Origin: Dyella tabacisoli
GTDB lineage: Bacteria; Pseudomonadota; Gammaproteobacteria; Xanthomonadales; Rhodanobacteraceae
Assembly (NCBI RefSeq): GCF_003350925.1
Contig: NZ_KZ857182.1
Span: 118,138 to 179,761 of the forward strand
DNA length: 61,624 nt
Direction of reading: 5' to 3'
Below the pieces are notes generated by a model. It saw only the letters and a program-made list of their open reading frames with translations. It was not told where the DNA came from and made no database searches. Made by a program: the position numbers and the translations under genes. Numbering within the stretch: position 1 is the first letter of the stretch; each line of letters opens with the position of its first letter. Positions 18,080 to 26,105 of the stretch are shown piece by piece.

Positions 18080-18639
18080 GCGCACGTATCATCCGGGCCG
18101 ATGCATGCACACCCGTGCCATGGAAAAACGGCCAGGGCCTGACCCGTGAGATCGCGCGGCACCCATCTGCTGCCGACGGCGAACATTTTCTATGGCGCGT
18201 CAGCGTGGCCGAGGTCAACAGCGCCGCACCGTTCTCTGCTTTTCCCGGCATAGACCGGCATATCGCACTGCTCGATGGCGCCGGCTTCACCATGACCCTC
18301 GATGATCGCCACCAGCATGCGCTATGCACACCGTTCAAACCGTTCGCTTTCCCCGGCGAAGCCCAGGTTACGGTAACCCTGGCCAACGGCCCGACCCGCG
18401 ATTTCAATCTGATGACACGGCGTGACCATGGGCGCGGCGAAATCACAGCCTGGGCGACACCGGGCGACTATCGGGTGGAAAAAGGCATCGTGCTTATCTA
18501 CTGCGCGCGCGGTAGTTTCGACACACACGATGGCGCTTTGCATACCGGCGACGCCTGGTTGTTTCCGCCGGCGGCCACGATCGTCTTGCCTGACGGCGCG
18601 GCGGCGTTGGCCGTGTGGATCGAAGGCGCCACGGCTTAA
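18076..18639 (+). CDS. HutD/Ves family protein
   Basis: The 187-residue protein is a cupin-like HutD/Ves family member: IIRADACTPVPWKNGQGLTREIARHP at the N-terminus, FLWRVSVAEVNSAAPFSAFPGIDRHIALLDGAGFTM next, then GPTRDFNLMTRRDHGRGEI. The family is often found near histidine-utilisation genes and has been proposed to help regulate hut; no hut genes are visible here. Its ATG overlaps the dinG TGA by four bases, so it is translationally coupled to dinG. A REP palindrome starts 24 bases after its stop codon. Family is certain, function is not. Confidence 0.87.
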   Translation: MSARIIRADACTPVPWKNGQGLTREIARHPSAADGEHFLWRVSVAEVNSAAPFSAFPGIDRHIALLDGAGFTMTLDDRHQHALCTPFKPFAFPGEAQVTVTLANGPTRDFNLMTRRDHGRGEITAWATPGDYRVEKGIVLIYCARGSFDTHDGALHTGDAWLFPPAATIVLPDGAAALAVWIEGATA

Positions 18640-18662
18640 AGCCCCCCCTCCTACAAAAGCGA

Positions 18663-18702
18663 CTCCCTCCCCTGCTTGCAGGGGAGGGCTGGAGAGGGGT
18701 CC
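18663..18702. repeat. CCCTCCCC-type REP palindrome
   Basis: CCCTCCCCTG (18665-18674), a cttg loop and CAGGGGAGGG (18679-18688) are followed by the arm ctggagaggggtc. The same unit occurs at 1654-1750 (inverted pair) and 26038-26077. It lies between hutD and the NnrU gene and may act as an mRNA end structure. Confidence 0.85.
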
Positions 18703-18803
18703 GCGCCTGCGGCATATCTCCCAGCCCTGCCTCTTTACCTACATTCGAGCCGAGTTCCGGCGCCTATACTTGGCCCACCCCATCGCCGTACAGGTGACCC
18801 GTC

Positions 18804-19382
18804 ATGCTCGTACTGATCTTAGGTCTGGTGCTTTTTCTCGGTGTGCATTCGGTACGTATCTTCGCCAATGACTGGCGCAGCCGGCAGCTCGCCAGGCTGG
18901 GCGAAAAAGGCTGGAAAGGCCTGTATTCGGTCATCTCCATTGCCGGCTTTATTTTGATCGTCTGGGGCTTTGGCCTGGCTCGGCAGCAACCCGTGCTGCT
19001 GTATGTGCCGCCGATGTGGCTACGCCATCTCAATGCGTTGTTCACCCTGCTCGCCTTTGTGTTGATCGCAGCCGCTCATGTGCCCCGCAATCACTTCAAG
19101 GCCAAGCTGGGCCATCCGATGTTGGCAGGCGTGAAAATCTGGGCATTTGGCCATCTACTCGCTACCGGCATGCTGCATGACGTGTTGCTGTTCGGCGCCT
19201 TCCTGTTATGGGCCGTGGTGGACTTTGTCGTCTGCCGTCGACGCGACCGCCTCGCCGGCACGGTTTATCCCGCCGGCGAGATCAAAGGCGATGTGCTGAC
19301 CGTATTTGCCGGCGTGCTGGGCTGGGCGGTATTCGCCTTCGTGCTGCATGCCTGGCTGATCGGCGTCAATCCGATGCGCTGA
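18804..19382 (+). CDS. NnrU family integral membrane protein
   Basis: A 192-residue inner-membrane protein with about five hydrophobic segments. NnrU-family marks include LFLGVHSVRIFANDWRSR at the N-terminus, GEKGWKGLYSVISIAGFILIVWGFG, HVPRNHFKAKLGHPMLAGVKIWAFGHLLATG in the middle, and a terminal helix ending WLIGVNPM. The family was named from a denitrification cluster of Rhodobacter but is widespread in bacteria without denitrification; it is related to isoprenoid-modifying membrane enzymes in plants. A weak SD (caggtga) precedes the ATG. Downstream genes follow closely on the same strand. Confidence 0.9.
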   Translation: MLVLILGLVLFLGVHSVRIFANDWRSRQLARLGEKGWKGLYSVISIAGFILIVWGFGLARQQPVLLYVPPMWLRHLNALFTLLAFVLIAAAHVPRNHFKAKLGHPMLAGVKIWAFGHLLATGMLHDVLLFGAFLLWAVVDFVVCRRRDRLAGTVYPAGEIKGDVLTVFAGVLGWAVFAFVLHAWLIGVNPMR

Positions 19383-19418
19383 AAATCACAGCTCTTAACC
19401 TATTGCGAGAACTGACTC

Positions 19419-19616
19419 ATGCTCACCTTTCTGCTCTGGCTTTTGCTGCTTATCTTCTGCTGGCCGCTCGCCTTGCTGGCACTGGTGCTGTATCCCATCG
19501 TATGGCTGCTGGCACTGCCATTCCGATTGATAGGCATCTCTGTCGAAGCCGTGCTCTCCCTGCTGCGCGCGATCCTGATGTTGCCCGCGCGCGCGTTGCG
19601 CGGCCGGCATGGCTGA
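19419..19616 (+). CDS. Small hydrophobic membrane protein
   Basis: A 65-residue protein that is almost entirely hydrophobic: MLTFLLWLLLLIFCWPLALL, LVLYPIVWLLALPF and ISVEAVLSLLRAILMLPARAL, ending in basic RGRHG. Two or three short membrane segments are expected. It lies 36 bases after the NnrU gene and 3 bases before the methyltransferase gene, so all three are probably cotranscribed. Function unknown; coding is supported by operon position and coherent composition. Confidence 0.65.
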   Translation: MLTFLLWLLLLIFCWPLALLALVLYPIVWLLALPFRLIGISVEAVLSLLRAILMLPARALRGRHG

Positions 19617-19619
19617 CCT

Positions 19620-20222
19620 GTGTTGAATAAACCCCACTCGCCGGCATGCGAGCGCAACCGCGAGCCGATCCTCGCGGTGCTGAGCAAATACTTCGGCGAT
19701 CGCCGGCACGTATTGGAGATCGGCAGCGGCACCGGTCAGCATGCGGCGCACTTTGCGGCCGCCATGCCGCAATGGATCTGGCAAAGCTCGGATCGCGCCG
19801 AGAACCTGCCGGGTATTCGCCTATGGTTGGAAGAGGCGATGCTGCCGAATACGCCAGCCCCGTTGGCATTCGATGTCGGCGGCGCCTGGCCCGCAGAACG
19901 CTACGACGCCATTTTCAGCGCCAACACCTTGCACATCATGGCCTGGGCCGAGGTTGAGCAACTGTTTGCAAAATTACCGGATATCACTCGTGACGATGCC
20001 GTGCTGGTGATCTATGGACCCTTCAACTATCAAGGCCGCTACACCAGCGACAGCAATGCCGCATTCGATCAATCGCTCAAGGCGCGTGGCGAGCAGATGG
20101 CTATCCGCGACGCGGAAGCAGTGGATCGACTGGCACAAACGGCAGGCTTTCAGCTCATCGACGATGTTGCGATGCCCGCGAACAATCGCTGCCGTGTTTG
20201 GCAGCGACGCGGTGACCGGTAG
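19620..20222 (+). CDS. DUF938 SAM-dependent methyltransferase
   Basis: A 200-residue class I methyltransferase of the DUF938 family. The N-terminus NKPHSPACERNREPILAVLSKYF is the family signature. SAM-binding motif I is VLEIGSGTGQHAAHFAAAMPQ near residue 38. Later blocks are FDAIFSANTLHIM-like (here YDAIFSANTLHIMAW) and LVIYGPFNYQGRYTSDSNAAFDQSLK. The start is GTG at 19620 or TTG at 19623; there is no clear SD, and coupling to the gene that ends at 19616 is likely. Substrate is unknown. Confidence 0.88.
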   Translation: MLNKPHSPACERNREPILAVLSKYFGDRRHVLEIGSGTGQHAAHFAAAMPQWIWQSSDRAENLPGIRLWLEEAMLPNTPAPLAFDVGGAWPAERYDAIFSANTLHIMAWAEVEQLFAKLPDITRDDAVLVIYGPFNYQGRYTSDSNAAFDQSLKARGEQMAIRDAEAVDRLAQTAGFQLIDDVAMPANNRCRVWQRRGDR

Positions 20223-20247
20223 GAGCACACCCGGTGCGCTCCTACCG
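20217..20247. terminator. GTAGGAGC palindrome between convergent genes
   Basis: CGGTAGGAGC (20217-20226) pairs with GCTCCTACCG (20238-20247), a perfect 10-bp stem overlapping the methyltransferase stop codon. The convergent esterase ends 12 bases further on. GTAGGAGC/GCTCCTAC is also a common repeat in gammaproteobacteria, so it may be a REP used as a bidirectional terminator. Confidence 0.55.
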
Positions 20248-20258
20248 TCATCAGAACA

Positions 20259-22166
20259 CTACGGCACGATGGGCAGACTGATGAAACTGGCCGTACCCGG
20301 CGTATGCCAGACCCGTTGGGTCGCCTTGCGATAATCGGCCGGCTTCGCATTGAAAATGTTCGGCACGAAGGTCTGCGGATTGCGGTCGTACAGTGGAAAC
20401 AGGCTGGATTGCACCTGCACCATGATGCGGTGACCCGGCTGAAACACATGATTCGCCGTCGGCAAGCCAAAGCTATAAAGCAGCGGCTGATCGGGGGTGA
20501 TCGCCTGCGGATGCTCGAAGCTGGTGCGGTAGCGGCCACGGAAGATATCCAACGACACCGCCAGCTCGTAGCCGCCCATCGTCGCATTCGACGCCACCGT
20601 ATCCGGGTAGACATCGATCAGCTTTACCACCCAATCGCTGTCGGTACCGCTGGTGGAAGCGTACAGATTCACTACCGGCGCACCGCCGATATGCAGCGGC
20701 TCGGTCAACGGCGCGCTGATATAGGTAAGCACGTCTGGACGGCCATCGACGAAGCGCTGGTCGCTGACCAGCCAGCGCGTCCAGGCGTCGTGATCGGCGA
20801 AATGCACCGGGCGCGGCAGATAAGGCACGGGCTTGGCCGGGTCGGAGAGATACTCGTCGAACTTCGCCGCAGCCGCCGCAGGCGCATTGAATGACAGCGC
20901 CCCGTCGGCACCGAGATACAAAGGCTTGGGCTTGGCCGCGCAGCCTTCATCGCAGCTAAGCGGCCAGGACTTGTAGCGATCCCAGCGATTCTCGCCGGTG
21001 TTGTAGATCAATACGGGCGGCGTATCGGCCTTGGCAGCGCCGTCGACCAGATATTGATCGAAGAACGGCTTGAGCACATCGCGGCGAAACTGCTCGGCGG
21101 TGTCGCCCTGCCACTGCAACGGCCCCAGCGAGGTACCGTCGTAGTTCACCTGGCTATGCCGCCACGGCCCCATCACCAGGTAATTCTTGTCGTTGCCGGC
21201 GTCTTTGGACTCGGTCGCCGCATAACTGTGAATGGCGCCCCACATATCCTCTTGGTCCCACAGGCCTTGCAGCCACATCGTGGGTACCTTCAATGGCTGT
21301 TGCGCCATGATTTTATCCAGCGCCTGCTGCTGCCAGAACGTGTCGTAGGCCGGGTGCTCCTCCAGTTTGCGCCAGAACGGCAACTGCTCAAGACCGGCGG
21401 CACGCGCGTAGTCCCCCGCCGAACCCGCCTGCAGGAAATTGTTGTAATCGTCGTAACCGGCACGCGTTACGCCTTCGCCCTTGCCCTTCTGCGCGGTCTG
21501 CCCCTGGATGTAGTCGAAATTGGTCTGCCGGTAGGCGCCGTAGTGGAACCAGTCATCGCCCATCCAACCGTCCACCATCGGGCTTTCCGGTGCGGCGACT
21601 TTCAAGGCCGGATGCGGGTTAATCAAGGCCATCACTACCGTGAAGCCCTCATAAGACGAACCGAGCATGCCGACCTTGCCGTTCGATTCGGGCAGGTTTT
21701 TCACCAGCCAGTCGATACTGTCGTAAGCATCGGTGGAGTGGTCTACCTGGCTGGCATTCAACGGCCCGCGCAACGGACGCGTCATGACGTAGTCGCCCTG
21801 TGAGCCGTACTTGCCGCGCACATCCTGAAACACGCGGATGTAACCGCCCCGCACGAAGACTTCGTCACCCTGCGGCAATTGCGACAACATGCTCGGCGAT
21901 GCCAGCCGCTCGGTGCGGCCGCTGGCGTTATACGGCGTGCGCGTAAACAGAATCGGCGCGTGTTTGGCGCCCTTGGGAATGATGATGACGGTATGCAGTT
22001 TCACGCCGTCGCGCATCGGAATCATCACCTCGCGCTTGATGTAATCGTTGTTCGCGGTAGGCGCGGTGAATTTGGCCGGGATATCCGGCGTCAGCGGCGC
22101 GGTTTGCGCACTGGCCACACCAGCGGCGAGCAGGGCAACAGATATCAAATAGCAACCAGTACGCAT
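20259..22166 (-). CDS. CocE/NonD family hydrolase (alpha-amino acid ester hydrolase-like)
   Basis: A 635-residue secreted serine hydrolase with signal peptide MRTGCYLISVALLAAGVASAQ. The N-terminal alpha/beta-hydrolase domain (S15/CocE type) holds VMIPMRDGVKLHTVIIIP and the nucleophile elbow GMLGSSYEGFT (catalytic Ser in SSYEG). WMGDDWFHYGAYRQTNF follows, a block typical of alpha-amino acid ester hydrolases (beta-lactam acylases of Xanthomonas/Acetobacter type). The acid and His lie in TMWLQGLWDQEDMWG and VMGPWRHSQVN. A C-terminal jelly-roll domain (ISAPLTEPLHIGGAPVVNLYAS onward) completes the family. SD GGAGG precedes the ATG at 22166. It probably hydrolyses amino-acid esters or related amides in the periplasm; dipeptidase activity cannot be excluded. 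Confidence 0.87.
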   Translation of the reverse strand: MRTGCYLISVALLAAGVASAQTAPLTPDIPAKFTAPTANNDYIKREVMIPMRDGVKLHTVIIIPKGAKHAPILFTRTPYNASGRTERLASPSMLSQLPQGDEVFVRGGYIRVFQDVRGKYGSQGDYVMTRPLRGPLNASQVDHSTDAYDSIDWLVKNLPESNGKVGMLGSSYEGFTVVMALINPHPALKVAAPESPMVDGWMGDDWFHYGAYRQTNFDYIQGQTAQKGKGEGVTRAGYDDYNNFLQAGSAGDYARAAGLEQLPFWRKLEEHPAYDTFWQQQALDKIMAQQPLKVPTMWLQGLWDQEDMWGAIHSYAATESKDAGNDKNYLVMGPWRHSQVNYDGTSLGPLQWQGDTAEQFRRDVLKPFFDQYLVDGAAKADTPPVLIYNTGENRWDRYKSWPLSCDEGCAAKPKPLYLGADGALSFNAPAAAAAKFDEYLSDPAKPVPYLPRPVHFADHDAWTRWLVSDQRFVDGRPDVLTYISAPLTEPLHIGGAPVVNLYASTSGTDSDWVVKLIDVYPDTVASNATMGGYELAVSLDIFRGRYRTSFEHPQAITPDQPLLYSFGLPTANHVFQPGHRIMVQVQSSLFPLYDRNPQTFVPNIFNAKPADYRKATQRVWHTPGTASFISLPIVP

Positions 22167-22307
22167 GAAGCCTCCGGACCGGCAGGGTGCGGCCTGCCGT
22201 AATGGGTTCGTGGATGGCTGCGTCTCCCCGCAGCGCCCCGACTATAAAGCCTGTTTACTATCTTTTCGCGCAGATGGCGGTTTGATTTTCCGCCGCGATG
22301 GTTCACG

Positions 22308-22742
22308 ATGCCTCAGCCATCGCAGCCACTGAATCCAACCGTGCAAGCCGTCGACACACTTACTCCCTGCCCTTGCGGCCATATCGACGGCTATGCCCGC
22401 TGTTGCGAGCCGCTGCATCTGGGCGCGGCGGCGACCACGGCAGAGCAATTGATGCGCTCGCGCTACAGCGCCTACGTACTCAAGCGCGAGGACTACCTGC
22501 TGGCCACCTGGCATAGCAGCACCCGCCCGGCCCACCTCAAGCTCGCTGCGCAACAGCCGGCGCCGAGCTGGCTCGGGCTTACCGTAAAACATCATGAGAG
22601 CAACGGCGATCACGCCGTAGTCGAGTTCATCGCACGGCTACGCTACGGCGGCGGCAAAGCGCAGCGCATGCACGAAGTCAGCCGCTTCGTGCGCGAGGAC
22701 GGCCGCTGGTATTACCTGGATGGCATGTTTCCCGACGCCTGA
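22308..22742 (+). CDS. YchJ family protein (SEC-C-type zinc motif)
   Basis: The 144-residue protein matches the YchJ/UPF0225 family. The metal-binding N-terminus [19 protein letters not shown] has four cysteines in the CxC...CC arrangement. It is followed by [31 protein letters not shown] and a NTF2-like domain ending in [20 protein letters not shown]. Function is unknown. The last 31 bases overlap the end of the NRDE-family gene on the opposite strand (22712-22742), so the two overlap tail to tail. Confidence 0.92.
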   Translation: MPQPSQPLNPTVQAVDTLTPCPCGHIDGYARCCEPLHLGAAATTAEQLMRSRYSAYVLKREDYLLATWHSSTRPAHLKLAAQQPAPSWLGLTVKHHESNGDHAVVEFIARLRYGGGKAQRMHEVSRFVREDGRWYYLDGMFPDA

Positions 22743-23500
22743 AGGCCAACAGTCAGTGTCGTCTCGCCCTCGTAACGTCCGTGCGGACCATAGCGCCGCT
22801 CGACCACCCTGCCGCACCCGTCATGATCCAGCGCAACGACGGTACTGGCGCGCGTGCCGTAGTACTCGCCGCGAATAAACGCCGACGACAACCAACGCTC
22901 GCGCTCCAGGCCGATCCCCGTATCGGGCAGTTCGGCGTCGGCGGCGACATGCTCGTCGGCAAGCGCCTCGAACAGCGGCGCGAGATCGTCCCCGCCAGCC
23001 GCATCCAGCCACGCTTGCAAGCGCTGCATCAAGGCGCGCGTTTTCGGCCAGGGCGTATTGAAGTCCGCGTTGGAAAGACCGTGCACGCCAGGGGTTATCC
23101 ATTGCGCCCGCGGCTCGGGCCGGTTACCCAGATAGAACGCATCGGTTGCATCGAAGGTAAGCAAATTGAAGGGGCGATAAGCCGCTGCGGTCGCCAATAG
23201 CTGCCGTGCGTGGATTTCGGCGCTTGCAGCGCCCTTGAGATAATCCAGCGCCAGCAGGCCACGTGAACGGCCAAGCTGCGGATCGCGTGGATCGCGCACA
23301 TTGGTCACCACGCTGCAGCGTCCATTGTCATCGACCCCCAGCCAGGTACCGCCGGCCTCCAGGTCACGGCCGGCATAAATGGGCGCGTCGCTCCACGATG
23401 CCAGCGGCGCGCTGGGGCGGGCATGAAACTCGTCGCGATTGCCGGCCAGCAATAAGCGCCAACGCGGGTGTGCATTCCACGCAAAAGCTATCAAACACAT
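22712..23500 (-). CDS. NRDE/TANGO2 family protein
   Basis: A 262-residue protein with the invariant start [25 protein letters not shown], including the N-R-D-E motif and an N-terminal Cys2 (Ntn-hydrolase-like). [18 protein letters not shown] and SVVTNVRDP, conserved across the TANGO2 family, follow. Later blocks are [18 protein letters not shown] and [15 protein letters not shown]2 relatives have been linked to heme handling and membrane traffic in eukaryotes; the bacterial function is unsettled. The 3' end overlaps ychJ. The start at 23500 is the only ATG giving the mature-like MCLI N-terminus. Confidence 0.92.
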   Translation of the reverse strand: MCLIAFAWNAHPRWRLLLAGNRDEFHARPSAPLASWSDAPIYAGRDLEAGGTWLGVDDNGRCSVVTNVRDPRDPQLGRSRGLLALDYLKGAASAEIHARQLLATAAAYRPFNLLTFDATDAFYLGNRPEPRAQWITPGVHGLSNADFNTPWPKTRALMQRLQAWLDAAGGDDLAPLFEALADEHVAADAELPDTGIGLERERWLSSAFIRGEYYGTRASTVVALDHDGCGRVVERRYGPHGRYEGETTLTVGLQASGNMPSR

Positions 23501-23781
23501 GCGATTGCCCCGTTCGTAAGAGCCTGTTCAAAGCTCAAACAGCGCACCGCATCACACGGCGCGCCATGGTCAGTGAAGGCATCTGCACCTTCTATTCACA
23601 TCCATTGTACGTATGAGCGGCAACAGTACTCGGGCTTTGGTATCACCAAGCATGCCATGGGGATGGCACATCGAGGGATCACCCGGGGGGCTTATCGTGT
23701 CGCTACGTGTTAAGGGGTGTGCACCCTGATATACGCGATGGAACGCGCTTACTCATTCAGCAATCGAGGAGTGCGCGATCA

Positions 23782-24810
23782 ATGAAACGATTCACCCGTA
23801 AACAGCTCTCGTGGATAGGCACATCGATGCTTATCGCCATGACCATGCTTGGCGTAACCAGTCGCATGGCACAAGCAGCAGACAACATAAAACCCGAAAC
23901 CGCCCTTGCCCAGCGAGCACTGACGTCCGTCAGCACGCTCAAAGAAAACCTGCGTCCACACGGCGTACCAAGCGATTTCGTGGTGACGCCCAACGGCTAT
24001 TTTTCGGCAACCTGCGTGCAGACCGTGCATGCCCATGAAAAACTGCATAAGGACGGCAGCATCGAGCATGCCAACGGCATGGTGCGCAAACCCGCGCTTT
24101 GCTCGCTGGCGCATTACCGCCTGGATGGCACCCGAGTCGAGCCTAATGGGGCCATCTCGGCAATCCACCGCAGCACCAACCCCACGATCAATGGCTGGGT
24201 TATCGACACCGACTACACCAGCTCCAGCGCTATCGGCCGGATCGTCGCCAGTTGGACGGTGCCGACCACACCGTCGAATCCGGGCAGCCAGGTCATTTAT
24301 TTCTTCCCCGGCCTGGAGCAATTGCCCAATGTGCAATCGATCCTGCAGCCGGTACTCGGCTGGAACGGCTATAACGATGCGGCCTGGACCCTGGCCAGTT
24401 GGAATTGCTGCGTCGATGGCACCACGTTTCACAGCGATCCGATCAATGCCTCCGATGGCGATCAGGTCATCGGCGACACCTACTCGACCTGTGCGCCCGG
24501 AGTGAGCTGCTCGAATTGGGCCATCGTCTCCACCAACGTCAGCACCGGCCAGAACAGCACGCTCAACACCGACCCCTACGGCGCGCTGACCTGGGTATTC
24601 GGCGGCGTGCTGGAGGCGTACGGCGTCGATACCTGTGACCAATATCCGGCCAGCGGCTCGATCAGTTTTACCGATATAGGCGTCTATACCCTCGACGGAA
24701 ACCCGGTGGCTTCGCCGCCCTGGAACAACTCCTACCCGGTCGGATCGCAATCGCCGCAATGCAACTACGGTGTCTCGGCGACATCGAGTACAAGCACGTT
24801 GGTTTACTGA
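23782..24810 (+). CDS. Secreted protein of unknown function, paralogue 1
   Basis: A 342-residue exported protein with signal peptide (MKRFTRK, then SWIGTSMLIAMTMLGVTSRMAQA). The first 80 mature residues (VPSDFVVTPNGYFSATCVQ, CSLAHYRLDGTRVEPNGAI) precede a C-terminal domain with GRIVASWTVPTTPSN, VIYFFPGLEQLPNVQSILQP, VLGWNGYNDAAWTLASWNCC, DTYSTCAPGVSCSNWAIVST and VFGGVLEAYGVDTCDQYP. This reads as a cysteine-bearing beta-rich (lectin- or glutamic-peptidase-like) fold. I recall similar uncharacterised proteins in bacteria and fungi, but I cannot name a Pfam family or a catalytic residue. The ATG at 23782 has SD GAGGAG. The gene next downstream is a close paralogue. A stem-loop follows at 24835. 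Confidence 0.8.
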   Translation: MKRFTRKQLSWIGTSMLIAMTMLGVTSRMAQAADNIKPETALAQRALTSVSTLKENLRPHGVPSDFVVTPNGYFSATCVQTVHAHEKLHKDGSIEHANGMVRKPALCSLAHYRLDGTRVEPNGAISAIHRSTNPTINGWVIDTDYTSSSAIGRIVASWTVPTTPSNPGSQVIYFFPGLEQLPNVQSILQPVLGWNGYNDAAWTLASWNCCVDGTTFHSDPINASDGDQVIGDTYSTCAPGVSCSNWAIVSTNVSTGQNSTLNTDPYGALTWVFGGVLEAYGVDTCDQYPASGSISFTDIGVYTLDGNPVASPPWNNSYPVGSQSPQCNYGVSATSSTSTLVY

Positions 24811-24834
24811 TACCGACGCGTTGATTCAAGCCAT

Positions 24835-24860
24835 GCCACCCTGAAAACCTTCAGGGTGGC
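24835..24860 (+). terminator. Stem-loop between the two paralogues
   Basis: GCCACCCTGAA (24835-24845) pairs perfectly with TTCAGGGTGGC (24850-24860) across an AACC loop, 24 bases after the first paralogue's stop. No T-tract follows. Together with about 130 further non-coding bases this suggests separate transcripts for the two paralogues. Confidence 0.5.
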
Positions 24861-24992
24861 GGCGTTACGACACGGACCATCGCATCCCAAGGAATCGCCC
24901 TTGCGTCCGTCGTTGCCGTTGGTGCCTCAGGGCGAGCAGCTTTCGCAGCAGGATGCCTTCACTCACCTACGCCATCTTAGAGAGTGCAACCT

Positions 24993-26018
24993 ATGAACAG
25001 ACTCATGCGAAACAACCGCCGTCATCTGGCCTGGATCGGCGCATCCATGCTCGTGGCCCTATCTACGCTCGGATTCGCCAGTAACCCGGTGCACGCAGCA
25101 GAAAGCATCCAGCCCGAGGCGGTCATCACTACGGTCGGGACCCTCGACGCCAACTTGCGCCCGCCGGGCGTACCCGGCGATTTCGTCATCACGCCCAACG
25201 GCTATTTCTCGGCCGCTTGCGTGCAACTGGTGCAGGCCGACGAAAAAGTGCATACCGACGGCCGCATCGAGCGCGCCGACGGCGCCATCCGCAAGCCGGC
25301 GACCTGCACCCAGCCGCACTACACCTCCGGCGGCATGCGGGTAGAGCCGAACGGTGCCGTTACCGCGCCATTTGGCTACAAGAGCACCGTGCCCAGTTAC
25401 AGCGGCTGGGTGCTCTACACCAGCTACAGCAGCAACAAAGCGATTGGCCGGATCGTCGCCAACTGGACGGTGCCTGCGGCTCCGACCAGCGCCGGTAGTC
25501 AAGTCGTGTACTTCTTCCCCGGCCTGGAGCAATTGCCCAACGTGCAATCGATTCTGCAGCCGGTACTGGGCTGGAATGGCTACAACGATAAAGCCTGGAC
25601 CATGGCTAGCTGGAACTGCTGCGTCAGCGGCACCACCTATCACAGCAGCCCGATCAAAGTGTCCAAAGGCGACAAGCTGCTCGGCGACACCTACTCCACA
25701 TGTGCTCCCGGCGTGAGCTGCTCGGTCTGGGCCATCGTCTCCACCGATACCACCAACGGCAGAAGCACCACGCTCAGGACCAACCCCTACAACACCTTGA
25801 ACTGGGTCTTCGGCGGCGTGCTGGAAGCCTACGGCATCGGCACCTGCAGCCAGTACGCCGGCAGCCCGATCAACTACACCAACATCAAGGTCTACGACAT
25901 CAATAACGTACAGGTCGCCTCGCCGCCGTGGCAGGGCACCAATGTGATCGGCTCGGGCTCGCCGCAATGCAACTACCACATTGCCGCGACGGCCAGTACC
26001 GCCACGCTGTCTTATTGA
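24993..26018 (+). CDS. Secreted protein of unknown function, paralogue 2
   Basis: This 341-residue protein is a close paralogue of the preceding gene. It has a signal peptide (HLAWIGASMLVALSTLGFASNPVHA) and the same blocks: VPGDFVITPNGYFSAACVQ, GRIVANWTVPAAPTSAGSQ, VYFFPGLEQLPNVQSILQP, VLGWNGYNDKAWTMASWNCC, DTYSTCAPGVSCSVWAIVST, VFGGVLEAYGIGTCSQYA and a shared C-terminus SPQCNY...ATASTATLSY. The middle runs are nearly identical while N-terminal pieces have diverged. All six or so cysteines are conserved, so disulfides are likely. I use the ATG at 24993 rather than the GTG at 24984, since AGAGAG sits just upstream. A REP palindrome follows. Confidence 0.8.
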   Translation: MNRLMRNNRRHLAWIGASMLVALSTLGFASNPVHAAESIQPEAVITTVGTLDANLRPPGVPGDFVITPNGYFSAACVQLVQADEKVHTDGRIERADGAIRKPATCTQPHYTSGGMRVEPNGAVTAPFGYKSTVPSYSGWVLYTSYSSNKAIGRIVANWTVPAAPTSAGSQVVYFFPGLEQLPNVQSILQPVLGWNGYNDKAWTMASWNCCVSGTTYHSSPIKVSKGDKLLGDTYSTCAPGVSCSVWAIVSTDTTNGRSTTLRTNPYNTLNWVFGGVLEAYGIGTCSQYAGSPINYTNIKVYDINNVQVASPPWQGTNVIGSGSPQCNYHIAATASTATLSY

Positions 26019-26037
26019 TACCTGCAGTGCGCAATGG

Positions 26038-26077
26038 CTCCCTCCCCTGCTCGCAGGGGAGGGTTGGGGAGGGGCAA
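26038..26077. repeat. CCCTCCCC-type REP palindrome
   Basis: CCCTCCCCTG (26040-26049), a four-base loop and CAGGGGAGGG (26054-26063) with the arm ttggggagggg. It lies between the second secreted paralogue and the convergent SpmAB-like gene and may serve both 3' ends. Confidence 0.85.
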
Positions 26078-26105
26078 ATCATGAGGCGCTCGGGGTGCGT
26101 CTAAA

